Source: Bos javanicus | Lineage: Eukaryota; Chordata; Mammalia; Artiodactyla; Bovidae | Length of the DNA stretch: 64,000 nucleotides | NCBI RefSeq assembly: GCF_032452875.1 | Contig: NC_083869.1 | Span: 79,664,501-79,728,500, forward strand | Direction of reading: 5' to 3' | Shown here: piece after piece, positions 44,290 through 55,579 of the stretch | How positions within the stretch are numbered: position 1 is the stretch's first letter | How the letters are laid out: every line of letters begins with the position of its first letter | Program-made: the position numbers and the translations under genes | The notes under the pieces: model-generated | The model's input: only the letters and a program-made list of their open reading frames with translations | Told to the model about the DNA's origin: nothing | The model's database searches: none

Positions 44290-44572
44290 ATACATCTTGC
44301 TGCTGCTAAGTCACTTCAGTCGTGTCCAACTCTGTGCGACCCCATAGACGGCAGTCCACCAGGCTCCCCCGTCCCTGGGATTCTCCAGGCAAGAACACTG
44401 GAGTGGGTTGCCATTTCCTTCTCGGATGCATGAAAGTGAAAAGTGAAAGTGAAGTTGCTCAGTCGTGTCCGACCCTCAGCAACCCATGGACTGCAGCCTA
44501 CCAGGCTCTTCCATCCATGGATTTTCCAGGCAAGAGTACTGGAGTGGGGTGCCATTGCCTTCTCATCTTAAA
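44290..44572 (-). mobile_element. Bov-A2 SINE
   Basis: Complete antisense dimer (tgctgctgctaagtcacttc to gccattgccttctc). It is flanked by a short catctt repeat. Confidence 0.95.
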
Positions 44573-44769
44573 TGAACTTAAAATTAGCTGTAGATGTAAA
44601 TAGTTTGTCTTGGTTTACTTTTTATTTTTGTGTTGGTTTATTTTTTAAACTAAAGAAAATACTTCTTAAAGGTATCAGACTTAAATTCTGAGTCTATTTC
44701 TGGTGCCATGTTCTGTGTCTGTGAAGGCTTAGCTTATCCTAGACAACTGCTCCATGAAGCGGTGGGAGA

Positions 44770-45110
44770 ATTCTATATAAAGTCAGGGGAACCTGAGTTT
44801 GTGGTTGTCACTAGCTGTGTGACCTTAGGCAAGGCACTTCTTAACCTTCATTACTCTAATTGCTCCTTGAAAGTGAAAGTGAAGTCACTCAGTTGTGTCC
44901 AACTCTTTGTGACCCCATGGACTGTAGCCTACCAGGCTCCTCCATCCATGGAATTTTCCAGGCAAGAGTACTGGAGTGGGTTGCCATTTCCTTCTCCAGG
45001 GGATCTTCCTGACCCAGGGATGGAACCTGGGTCTCCCGCATTGCAGACAGACACTTTACCATTTGCTCCTTAGTCAGCTGTGATAACAATACTGGTATCA
45101 GAGAGTCATT
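44770..45110 (+). repeat. MIR SINE split by a Bov-tA
   Basis: Sense MIR core (tgtcactagctgtgtgacc, ttaggcaaggcacttcttaacc) continues after the SINE with agctgtgataacaatactgg. Confidence 0.75.
44858..45071 (-). mobile_element. Bov-tA SINE nested in MIR, with target-site duplication
   Basis: Antisense, complete from gaaagtgaaagtgaagtcac. It is flanked by aattgctcctt (44858-44868) and atttgctcctt (45061-45071). Confidence 0.95.
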
Positions 45111-45149
45111 GCGAGGGGCATGCCAGACAACTGAGAAAGAGCTTTGTAA

Positions 45150-45363
45150 CTTGTGCACGTTCAGTTGCTTCAGACTCCTTGCGACCCCAAGGACTATAGC
45201 CTTCCAGGTTCCTCTGTCCATGGGATTCTCCAAGCAAGAATGCTGGAGTAGGTTGCCATGTACCTCCTCCAGGGGATCTTCCCAACCCAGGGATCAAACC
45301 CACTTTTCTTGTCTCCTGCATTGGCAAGCAGGTTCTTTACCACTAGTTCCACCTGGGAAGCTT
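45150..45363 (-). mobile_element. Bov-tA SINE
   Basis: Antisense: gttcagttgcttcagactcc to agttccacctgggaagc. It lies about 80 bp from the previous SINE in the same orientation. Confidence 0.94.
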
Positions 45364-45837
45364 GTAAGCATGTAACTTATAAAGTGCTCTAAAAAGAGAA
45401 GAGGGTTTTTTTATGTTGTCTCATGGGGGTGTTAGAAGAGTTTAAAGATCATAAATGGTAAATCAATGTAAACAACATAAAAATCTTCCTATTAGTTTCA
45501 TGAAAAGGAAGAAAACTGACTAAAAAGCCAATAAAGACCAATGTGTTTTCTGGGAAATATATTTACATGAATGTAAAAGAAACTCCAGAAAAAGATAGAC
45601 TATGTACTGGGGACTTTCAAAACATTAAACAGCAGGGACTTTCCCAGCTTTTCTTTAGGATTAACTTGCACATGTGCACAAATACACAGCTGCTTTAAAT
45701 TTAAAAAACCAATGCATACAAGCTAGCAATAAGAAATAATAATACAGTGCTCCCACCTGAGCATAATTCATAAACCATTTGGAAGAAAATAATCAATACT
45801 ACATTTTCTAAACAAATAGAAAGACCTGAGAAGGAAC

Positions 45838-45985
45838 ATGACAAACTCTCATTAATGATCATCCTTGGGGAAATGAGACGGGCGGGGCGGGGGTGGGGAG
45901 CTGGATACTTTCATTTGATTTCGATTCTTTGGTATTGTTGGAATTCTACTTAAGCGTGTGTTACTTTTATGATTAAAACAAAACA
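45838..45985 (+). mobile_element. possible old L1 3' fragment with a GC-rich core
   Basis: The text after gacgggcggggcgggggtgg (atactttcatttgatttcg, then gttacttttatgattaaaac) follows the L1 3' UTR pattern, so the G-run is probably L1-derived. Confidence 0.45.
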
Positions 45986-46284
45986 AGTAGTGATAAATCA
46001 CTCATATATGCGCCATACCAGATCTTTGTCTTGGCTTGATTTATGCAGAAGTTTTTGTAAAAGATGAATGTTGGTTTTGAAAATGAGTCATTCAGGTGAA
46101 AAGAGAAAAAAGGAGAGTCAGAGTCTACTTAGATCATTATAGTGACTAAATTTCAATGCTCTTGGGGAACTCAGTCTTGTAATTAAGAGATAAATTAATT
46201 GCTTAATTCAAAGTGACAGGAAGAAAACAAGATAGGTGCTAACAAACTCTACTTATCATTTATATGTTTGAACATAACAATACT

Positions 46285-46345
46285 AGAACCTGCCATTTAC
46301 TGAATACCTATTATATGTAGGGTGCATTATAAAAGCTGACAATAG
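46285..46345 (-). repeat. L2/MIR 3' end fragment
   Basis: Short antisense match: gccatttactgaatacctatt, atatgtagggtgc. Confidence 0.5.
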
Positions 46346-46865
46346 TCTGCAAGGTACCTTTTAGGAAGCCCAGAGGTCACGTCATTTGTTAACGGCACTG
46401 AACTCTTAAGTTAAGGCGAAGGAGTGCTTCAAAAAACAGGTGTATCTCATTCTATAAACCATCACCTTTCCAAATCACTACTGTCTTTTTCAAAATGCAT
46501 TTCTTATTTAAGTGGACCCCTTCAGTCATAGCTGCATTCAATTTTACTCTCCCTGGAAATTATCTTTATAATATTGCCCATGATAAATCTGTTCAAGGAT
46601 TAACCATTCTTTATGGAACCTCAAGATAGTTGCAGTGGTTAAACCAACCAACAGAAAATTACTATGTGTTTGATTGTAAAATTATTGAATCACATTTCCT
46701 GAAATGACTTCAGTCTTAATAACCTCTGGTTGTTGTACTTGCTATTCATACAGGCAATCTGCCATGGACCCTGAGTGCTCCTGTGTGATCTTGCTGGTGT
46801 GCCAAGAATACAAATCCCTGACCACTCATCACTCGTCTCATTTTGGGGGGTTGTATTTGCAGCAG

Positions 46866-47156
46866 GCAGCCTTACTGCTGCTACTGCTAAGTCACTTCAG
46901 TTGTGACTCTGTGTGACCCCATGGACTGCAGCCTACCAGGCTCCTCCATCCCTGGGATTCTCCAGGCAAGAACACTGGAGTGGGTTGCCATTTCCTTCTC
47001 CAATGCATGAAAGTGAAAAGTGAAAGTGAAGTTGCTCAGTCGTGTTCGACTCTTTGCAACCCCATGGACTACAGCCTACCAGGCTCCTCTGTCCATGGGA
47101 TTTTCCAGGCAAGAGTACTGGAGTGGGATGTCAGTGCCTTCTCTGAGACAGCCTTA
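46866..47156 (-). mobile_element. Bov-A2 SINE with target-site duplication
   Basis: Complete antisense dimer. It is flanked by cagcctta at 46866-46873 and 47149-47156. Confidence 0.93.
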
Positions 47157-47769
47157 AGTGATGTGGTAATGTCTCCGTCTAGAGCAGGCTGGCCTCCCAT
47201 AGCTGTAAAAGCAGTGAATTCCTCAAGTTCAATGTTCCTCTCCTGTGACACAACCCACTGAGTGTGCTGACAATCATGGTGGGCGCGCTGTAGTACCTGT
47301 GTCACCGTAGTAGGACCCAGAGGACAAAGGAAACTAATGCAAATGAGCCTGAAGCTCTGATTACTACTTTTGCCGTGAATAATAAAATCTTTATTATCCG
47401 GAAGTCTCAAGTCTTTAACTGGCACAAGAAACAATAAGCTCATTTGTTAAAGGGTAAAATTCCAGATCCTGCATGTTTCTCAATACCAATTTGTATTATA
47501 AACTTGTAACATTTCCATTATTTGTTCCTATGTCTTATTCCCAATCTATACTGGCATCTTCTAAAAGCAAGAATCAGCTTTCAAGACAAATCTTGTAGTA
47601 GCAGTCACCTTACAGGAACCTTGTAAATGCTTGCTGAATGATCAAATGAGAAGACGAGTAAATTACAGTAATTCCCTCTTAACTGAGAAAAAATAGAAAA
47701 AGCATATTATTCGATCTCAGTGTTGGTAAAGAGATTGTCTTTAAATTCTTCTGGAGTTTTTATTAGTCA

Positions 47770-48067
47770 CCTAACCCTATTGCTGCTGCTGCTGCTAAGT
47801 CACTTCAGTTGTGTCCTACTCTGTGCGACCCCATAGACGGCAGCCTATCAGGCTCCCCCATCCCTGAGATTGTCCAGGCAAGAACATTGGAGTGGGTTGC
47901 CATTTCCTTTTCCAATTCATGAAAGTGAAAAGTGAAAGTCAAGTCGCTCAGTTGTGTCTGACTCTTCTCGACCCCATGGACTGCAGCCTACCAGGCTCCT
48001 CAGCCCATGGGATTTTCCAGGCAAGAGTACTGGAGTGGGGTGCCATTGCCTTCTCCCTAACCCTATT
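47770..48067 (-). mobile_element. Bov-A2 SINE with 12-bp target-site duplication
   Basis: Complete antisense dimer with a (TGC)n start, bounded by perfect copies of cctaaccctatt at 47770-47781 and 48056-48067. Confidence 0.96.
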
Positions 48068-48420
48068 AGCCTGGAATATATAACACTGGAGTTCTGAGAT
48101 TAGTTGGAAGAGATTAGCAAGATATGAAATACTCCTGGAGATGGTGACTTTGCTTCAAAAAGCCCTGGTGGGATCTTCATCCTGGTTGACCGCTATCACT
48201 GGTAGAGGCTGCCTTGGGGAGACTTGAATATTAGGGATGATGCTCTGAGAGTCCCCTGCTCTCTGTATGGTAAGACACATCCTTTACTTATAGTAAAAGA
48301 ATTGATATCCTTTGCTTACGTCTAGTAGAATCCTTTAGTCACCCTCTCACCTTTGCTCTCATGATAGCAAGAATACATCATCCTTATAATCAAAGAATAT
48401 TTAGATGAGAATATAAAGAC

Positions 48421-48465
48421 AAGAAAATGAAATACTAAAAAAAAAAAAGAAAATGAAATACTAAA
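48421..48465. repeat. 19-bp direct repeat around a short poly(A)
   Basis: Both copies read aagaaaatgaaatactaaa (48421-48439 and 48447-48465), separated only by A residues. Confidence 0.9.
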
Positions 48466-48964
48466 TGTTAATATTGATAAAGAAGGTATACACACATCTC
48501 TCTTGTTGATATGTCTTTATCTAGAAAAAATGAGAGACTAATAAAAAATTCTAGAATGATAAACAAGATGACACTTTTTTCCTACACTGGTAATAATCAT
48601 CTCAAACTGAAAATGGAAATAATGTTGCATCCAAAATAGTAAGAAAATATTTTTAAAACTTAAGAATAAATGTAAAAAGAAAGGTACACATTTTACATCA
48701 ATTAAACTAGGGTCATACTGAAGACTGTAAAGATCTGAAAAGGCATAAATTACAAACAACATAAAATAAACATAACAGAATTTTAGGATGTGGGACTTTA
48801 TCCTAAAAATGTTAATCATCCCAAAATAAATACACATTTTTAATGTAATTGCAGTTAGACTTCCAAGAGTTGATTTTGGAGAGTTTGGATTGAAAGAAAG
48901 AGGTAATACAATTCATATGAAAGAAAAGTTGCACAACGGTTAAGAAAATTACAAAAGCTACTTA

Positions 48965-49160
48965 AGTTTTCAGTGCTTAAAATATATCAGGGAATTTTCT
49001 AAGTGTTCTATGTTATATTTCACTAAATCGTCACAACTGTTTGTGATCAATACTATCATCCTGATTTTACAGATAGGTACGATGACAGAGAGTGATGAAA
49101 TAGCTTGAAGCCAAGTTTCAATCTGACTCCAGAGTGTGTGTTTTCAACCGATTAACCACC
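48965..49160 (-). repeat. MIR SINE
   Basis: Antisense MIR: tttcactaaatcgtcacaac, atcctgattttacagatagg, then agcttgaagccaagtttcaatctgactcc. Confidence 0.75.
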
Positions 49161-49884
49161 AAGTAATTGTCACCAAGCTGGGGGGAGAAGGACTTGCCAT
49201 ACAGGATGCTGAAATATACTACGAAATGTAATATATTTATAAGGTATAAATACACTATATAACATACTTTATAATAATTAATTTTGACATATATCTAGAC
49301 TAGCAGAGCATAACAAGAGAGTGGTAGGAGAATTATTACATAAAAATGAACATACAAAAAACATCTCAATTCAGTGGGGAAAAATGATCATTTAGAAAGT
49401 CTTGCTGGTATAATTGTCTATTAATCCAGAAGACAAGTTGGATCTTTATATAAAGAATTCTATGTAGATTAAAGATAATTTTTTTAAAAAAGTAGAATAA
49501 GTCAGGAAAACATGTATAATTTAAGAATTGGGAGAGTTTTAACCAAGGCTAGACCCCCTGAAACTATACAAAAAGATGAATTTTTAACTACATTTAAAGA
49601 TTTTTTCTTGTACAGAAAAAGATGTCATAAAGCCAATAGACATATGGTAGATTGAGGTAATTATTAATAACTGTTATTTAACATGAAAAATATTCTTAGT
49701 GTTTTTAATATATAATCATTTGAAATTGATAAGGGAGAGCCCAATAGAAAAAAGTGAATGGAAAATTGACAAAAGAGCACATCTAAGTAACAAATGAATA
49801 TGAAAAAGGATGACCAGCTTCACATGTAGTCAGAGAAAAGCAAACAAAGTAAAAAGAGATATTATTTCCTAACAATCAGGTACA

Positions 49885-50300
49885 CAAGATGAAAAGAAAT
49901 GAAAATACCTACTATTAATTGAGATATGGGAAAGAGGGTCTTCATAGACTTTGCTGATGGAAATGTGAACTTTACAACCTATTTAGAAAGCAATCTTGAC
50001 AATGCCTATTAAAATTCAACTATACCTTGGACTAGAAGGTCCATTTCTAGGAATCCATCCCATAAAAATAAGGGCATTAGCCCACAGGGACACACGCACC
50101 GGGTTGTTTGTTACACTATGGTAGAGAAAAGCTGGAGGTGAAGTGCCTGCTCCACTAATGGGAAGGGCTCAATAAAGTACAGCACATCTACTCCATGGAG
50201 CATTTGCGACCATAAGATCTAGAGATTTCTGTGATGTAAAGTTTAGAAAGTAGAGAAGTGATTAACACAACTTCATTTTTTTTTCATGACAAGATCCTGT
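49885..50300 (+). mobile_element. old L1 3' fragment
   Basis: Sense L1: tgctgatggaaatgtgaac, tttctaggaatccatccc, ataaaaataagggcattagcc, then ctaatgggaagggctcaataaa. Confidence 0.75.
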
Positions 50301-51464
50301 CTTCTCATTTACAAAATTTCAGAGAACATATAATGTTCATGGGGATAAATTACATATGTTCTTAGTTTATTTAGAAATGAGATATAGGTATGGAAGAGCG
50401 CCCATTGATGTTAACGCTGATGTCTTTGGGGGGTGATGATGTGGATGGGGGTGAGGAAAAAGAGAAATCTGTAATAAAAAAGCAGCATATATTATATCTA
50501 ACTTATGGTAGACCATGTGTGAATGTGCAGTAAAAACATGAAAAGATAGTGACAAAAATGATAGTGGTAGTAATTTTATTTTGGTGGAATTTTAGGGAAT
50601 TTTTAGTTTCTTCTTAGATTTTTCATTATTGTCTGAATTTTCACAAAGACATGTTATTTAAGCAATTAGGGAAAAATTAGAAAGCTATTTCCATGATATC
50701 AAAATGTCCATTTAGTAAAAGACTTAAATTAATTTACATATTGTGCAAAAATTAGAAAATTAGATCTCTTACATCTAGAAGTGGAAAACCATTCCAATCG
50801 GAAGAAATAAAACCATTCTCTGAAGACTGTTGACACTTATGAAGCAAACCTCAAAGTGACCATTAAACATTTTCCATTGAACAAAAATCCGAAATCTATT
50901 TGAATTGTTAGTGGAGGCACTAATACTGTTCAGCTACCGAGAGAAATGGAAACTGAAGGGTTGCTAATAGCTCATGAATAATGGAAAGTGATGCCCAAGT
51001 GACTTATTACTCAACTGTGACCATGAGGATAGGTCTCAGAGCTGGTTCTAAAACTGGGAATCCTAATGTTGGTTTACAGATACCCAGAGTGACACTTCAA
51101 AGTGGTCTTGAGGCTTAAAATGCAAGTCACAATAACATGTTTATATTTAAAGGGTCACTTTCTTTCAAGGCCACATTAGTAAAGATACTAACCCGGTGGA
51201 ACTTGTCCTTCAAGGCCTTTTAAACTGACTGGCTCTGGCTTCCGGGACTATTTGTACCATCAGCATCCATCAAATGTATTCATCTCATTCCTACACTCCT
51301 TGTTCATGCAGTGCTAATAATCAATGTAGTTGCCTCTTTTTCCCATCATCTTAGATGAAAACTCCTATTAAGCTGTACAGGTTTATACAGTTTACTACCT
51401 GAGGGCGTGAATCACCTGAGGTGCTGAAGCCAGGCCATTGTGGAGACATGGTTTACGCAGAAGG

Positions 51465-51640
51465 CACTGGAAAGTCCTCAGCATTTGAGGTCAGAATCAG
51501 GGTTTTACCCAGCCCTGCCATTAACTGTGACATTAAAAAAAGCCACTTTACATTTTTGAACTTTGATTTTTCTCCCCTTTAAAATCTGTACGCTGCCCTC
51601 TTAAGTTGTGAGAATCAAGTGGGATGTTCAGAATATCAGA
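51465..51640 (+). repeat. MIR SINE, diverged
   Basis: Sense: ctggaaagtcctcagcatttg, gggttttacccagccctgcc, attaactgtgac. Confidence 0.5.
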
Positions 51641-51829
51641 GTCAATCATTAAACAAAGGTCAATTATGTTTTGCTCAGATTGCAGAAGCAAAAATATCCT
51701 TTGAAGAGGAATTTTTAAGTGCAAAAATATTAATACTAATAAAAGACACCCATAATCACAAGATCTGGAGATAACTGATATTAACATTTAATGTGCCATT
51801 TACTTTATATTTTCCATGTGCAGACATTT

Positions 51830-53240
51830 AAGAAAACAAAATTTAGACATGCTTTATATATTATTATATATCTGCTTTTCCATTTAATTGATAATTAAAT
51901 TACAATTTAATTAAATTACAATTAAATTACAATTACATTAAAACATCTACAATATCATTTTTAATAGCTGATGAATGGCTATATTAGCTCTAATCTATTG
52001 AATAAACTCTCCACTGTTGACATGTAGATTATTTATAATTTGTCACCATTAAAATGCTGTGATATATTGATTAAACCAATGTTGTTAAATTACAGTATTT
52101 AGATCTTGTTCATTTATGGTTTTCCTACTTGATATGTCAGAAACTAAGAGAAGTTTATTTAAGTGTTCCACTTTGATGTCTCTCATTTCTTGTATTTATA
52201 ATTTTTACTTTATATTTTGATTCAATACTCTTTGGTGCATATTGATCTGTGAATGTTACATTTCCATTTGAAATTATCTCTGATAAAATATTTGTCCTGA
52301 TTATTGCTTTTGAACTGGAATTTGACATTGTCTAACCACCTCAGAACCACCAAGAGGATTAAATGTTATACATTCGGAGTACTAAGTAAGTGTCAGCTCA
52401 TTTCTATTTTATTATTTTTATTATAACAATATATAGTGACCATACTTTATTTTTGTCTGCATTATTTTTACCCAACCTTTTAATTCTCCTTATACCTCAT
52501 TTTGGGCTTTCCCAGGTGACTCAGTGGTAAAGCATCTACTAATGCAGGAGATGCAGGAGACCCAGGATTGATCTCTGGGTTAGTAAGAGCCCCTGAAGGA
52601 AGGAATGGTAACCCACTCCAGTATTCTTGCCTGGAAAATCCTATGGACAGAGGAGCCTGGCAGGCTACAGTTCATGGGGTGGCAAAGAGTTGGACATGAC
52701 TTGGTGACTGAGCACACACATATACCTCATTTTAGGGGTTGTTGGTAAATAGCATGTCACTGAATTTTCTGTTTTGAAATCTGAAACTTCTGTTTCTAAA
52801 TGAGAACTTTCTTACTCTTAAGAAGAGTTCAATCCACTTGCATTTACTGCCATATTTATGTGTTCAGTTGTACTCTGTCACCTACTTTTCTATTTCCTTT
52901 GCCTGTCTTTTGTTACAGATAGCCCATACTTCTTTTCTGTCCCCTTCTCCACTATGTGGGAAGGTATAAATACTGTTTTACATGCTTATAGCAATTATCA
53001 TTGAATTTATCAAAAGTTTTTTTTGTGCCCAGTAGTTCACAACCTAGTTTTCACCACAGTCTCCAGGTGGATTACCTCACACCCACCCCATACTCCTCTA
53101 TGCACTGATGCATTGATAGAAGAGGCTGTACACTATGTACAACTCCCAGTTTGCACCATCTATAATTCCGCCATTTTCACTTGCACCAATCACAAGGTGC
53201 CTTGACTGTATGGTACTACCATTGAAACTTCATTTTAGGT
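51830..53240 (-). mobile_element. old L1 fragments
   Basis: Antisense L1-like text: gctgatgaatggctatattag, cattaaaatgctgtgatata, then gcatattgatctgtgaatg and atccacttgcatttactgcc. It is heavily decayed and split by a Bov-tA. Confidence 0.5.
52491..52733 (+). mobile_element. Bov-tA SINE with 13-bp target-site duplication
   Basis: Sense SINE at 52504-52720, bounded by perfect copies of tatacctcatttt at 52491-52503 and 52721-52733. Confidence 0.96.
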
Positions 53241-53349
53241 ATCTGAAATAGAAGTTAATTTTTGTTATTTTGAAATTCCCATGTCAAAATAAGAATTTAG
53301 CATACTTCCCATATCTAAATGATTTCTTTATCATCCCAAGAAACTATTG

Positions 53350-55579
53350 TAGGGGTGCTGGAGAAGCCATGAAGAGATACTCCACATCCAAGGTAAGAGA
53401 AACCCCAATAAGACAGTAGGCACCAAGAAAGGGCATCAGAGGGCAGACAGACTGAAACCACAATCACAGAAAACTAGCCAATTTGATCACATGGACCACA
53501 GCCTTGTCTAACTCAATGAAACTAAGCCATGCCATGTAGGGTCACCCAAGATGGATGGGTCATGGTGGAGAGGTACGACAGAATGTGGTTCACTGGAGAA
53601 GGGAATGGCAAGCCACTTCAGTATTCTTGACTTGAGAACCCCAATGAACAGCATGAAAAGGCAAAAGATAGGATACTGAAAGAGGAACTACCCAGGTCGG
53701 TAGGTGCCCAATATGCTACCAGAGATCAGTGGAGAAATAACTCCAGAAAGAATGAAGGGATGGGCCCAAAGTAAAAACAACACCCAGTTGTGGATGTGAC
53801 TGTTGATGGAAGCAAGGTCTGATGCTGTAAAGAGCAATATTGCATAGGAAACTGGAATGTTAGGTCCATGAATCAAGGCAAATTGGAAGTGGTCAAACAG
53901 GAGATGGCAAGAGTGAACGTTGACATTCTAGGAAACAGTGAACTAAAATGGACTGGAATGGGTGAATTTAACTCAGATGACCATTATATCTACTACTGTG
54001 GGCAGGAATCCCTTAGAAGAAATGGAGTAGCCATCATAGTCAACAAAAGAGTCTGAAATGCAGTACTTGGAAGCAATCTCAAAAATGAGGGAATGATCTC
54101 TGTTTCCAAGGCAAACCATTCAATATCACAGTAATCCAAGTCTATGCCCCAACTAGTAACACTGAAGAAGCTGAAGTTGAACGGTTTTATGAAGACCTAC
54201 AAGACCTTTTAGTACTAACACCCAAAAAAGATGTCCTTTTCATTATAGGGGACTGGAATGCAAAAGCAGGAAGTCAAGAAACACCGGGAGTAAAAGGCAA
54301 ATTTGGCCTTGGAGTACAGAATGAAGCAGGGCAAAGGCTAATAGAGTTTTGTCAAGAGAATGCACTGGTCATAGCAAACACCCTCTTCCAACAACACAAG
54401 AGACTCTACACGTGGACATCACCAGATGGTCAACACTGAAATCAGACTGATTATACTCTTTGCAGCCAAAGATGGAGAAGCTCTATACAGTCAGCAAAAA
54501 CAAGACCAGGAACTTACTGTGGCTCAGATCATGAACTCCTTATTACCAAATTCAGACTTCAATTGAAAAAGTGGGGAAAACCACTAGACCATTCAGATAT
54601 GACCTAAATCAAATCCCTTATGATTATACAGTGGGAATGAGAAATAGATCGAAGGGACTAGATCTGGTAGATAGAGTGCCTGATGAACAATGGACGAAGG
54701 TTCGTGACATCGTACTGGAGACAAGGAGGAAGACCATCCCCAAGAAAAAGAAATGTAAAAAAGCAAAATGGCTGTCTTAGGAGGCCTTACAAATAGCTGA
54801 GAAAAGAAGAGAAGCAAAAAACAAAGGAGATAAGGAAACATATACCCACTTGAATGCAGAGTCCCAAATAATAGCAAGGAGAGATAAGAAAGCCTTCCTC
54901 AGTGATCAATGCAAAAAAAAAAAAAAAAAAAAAGAGGAAAACAATAGAATGGGAAAGACTAGAAATCTCTTCAAGAAAATTAAAGATACTAAGGGAACAT
55001 TTCATGCAAAGGTGGGCTCAATAAAGGACAGAAATGGTATGGACCTAACAGAAGCAGAAGATATTAAGAAGAGGTGGCAAGAATACACAGAAGAACTGTA
55101 CAAAAAAGATCTTCATGACCCAGATAATCATGATGGTGTGATCCCTCACCTAGAGCCAGACATCCTGGATGTGAAGTCAAGTGGGCCTTAGGAAGCATCA
55201 CTACTAACAAAGTTAATGGAGGTGATGGAATACCAGTTGAGCTATTTCAAATCCTGAAAGATGATGCTGTGAAAGTGCTGTACTCAATATGCCACCAAAT
55301 TTGGAAAACTCAGCAGTGGCCACAGGACTGGAAAAGGTCAGTTTTCATTTCAATCCCAAAGAAAGGCAATGCCAAAGAATGCTCAAACTACCGCACAATT
55401 GCACTCATCTCACACGCTAGTAAAGTAATGCTCCAAATTCTCCAAGCCAGGCTTCAGCAATATGTGAACCATGAACTTCCAGATGTTCAAGCTGGTTTTA
55501 GAAAAGGCAGAGGAACCAGAGATCAAATTACCAACATCCGCTGGATCATCAAAAAAGCAAGAGAGTTCCAGAAAAACCA
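53350..55579 (+). mobile_element. BovB LINE with 5' half retained and 3' half missing
   Basis: It begins with the BovB leader (tgctggagaagccatgaagag, ccaaggtaagagaaacccc) and runs through the apurinic-type endonuclease region: MNQGKLEVVKQEMARVN, the FIIGDWNAKAG motif near 54240 and a later SDHELL motif. It enters the reverse-transcriptase fingers (SVFISIPKKGNAKECSNYR, QAGFRKGRGTRDQI) and stops after gagttccagaaaaac. The YADD palm, thumb and tail are absent. Stops at 54054 and 54437 look like CpG decay of CGA Arg codons. A short deletion near 54100 shifts the frame, and an A-run of about 22 sits at 54911-54933. Confidence 0.93.
54911..54933. repeat. poly(A) run inside BovB
   Basis: About 22 A residues lie where other BovB copies have an interrupted A-rich stretch, so this is slippage expansion within the coding part rather than an insertion tail. 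Confidence 0.85.

Noticed and set aside
45870..45900. Sp1/KLF-type GC box (gggcggggcgggg) as an alternative promoter
   Set aside because: The flanking text looks like an old L1 3' UTR with its usual G-rich block. No CpG island or exon is nearby.
54850..55191. 113-codon and 157-codon plus-strand frames as host genes
   Set aside because: They are parts of the BovB polyprotein (endonuclease-RT connector and RT fingers), and the second runs on into unrelated sequence after the truncation.
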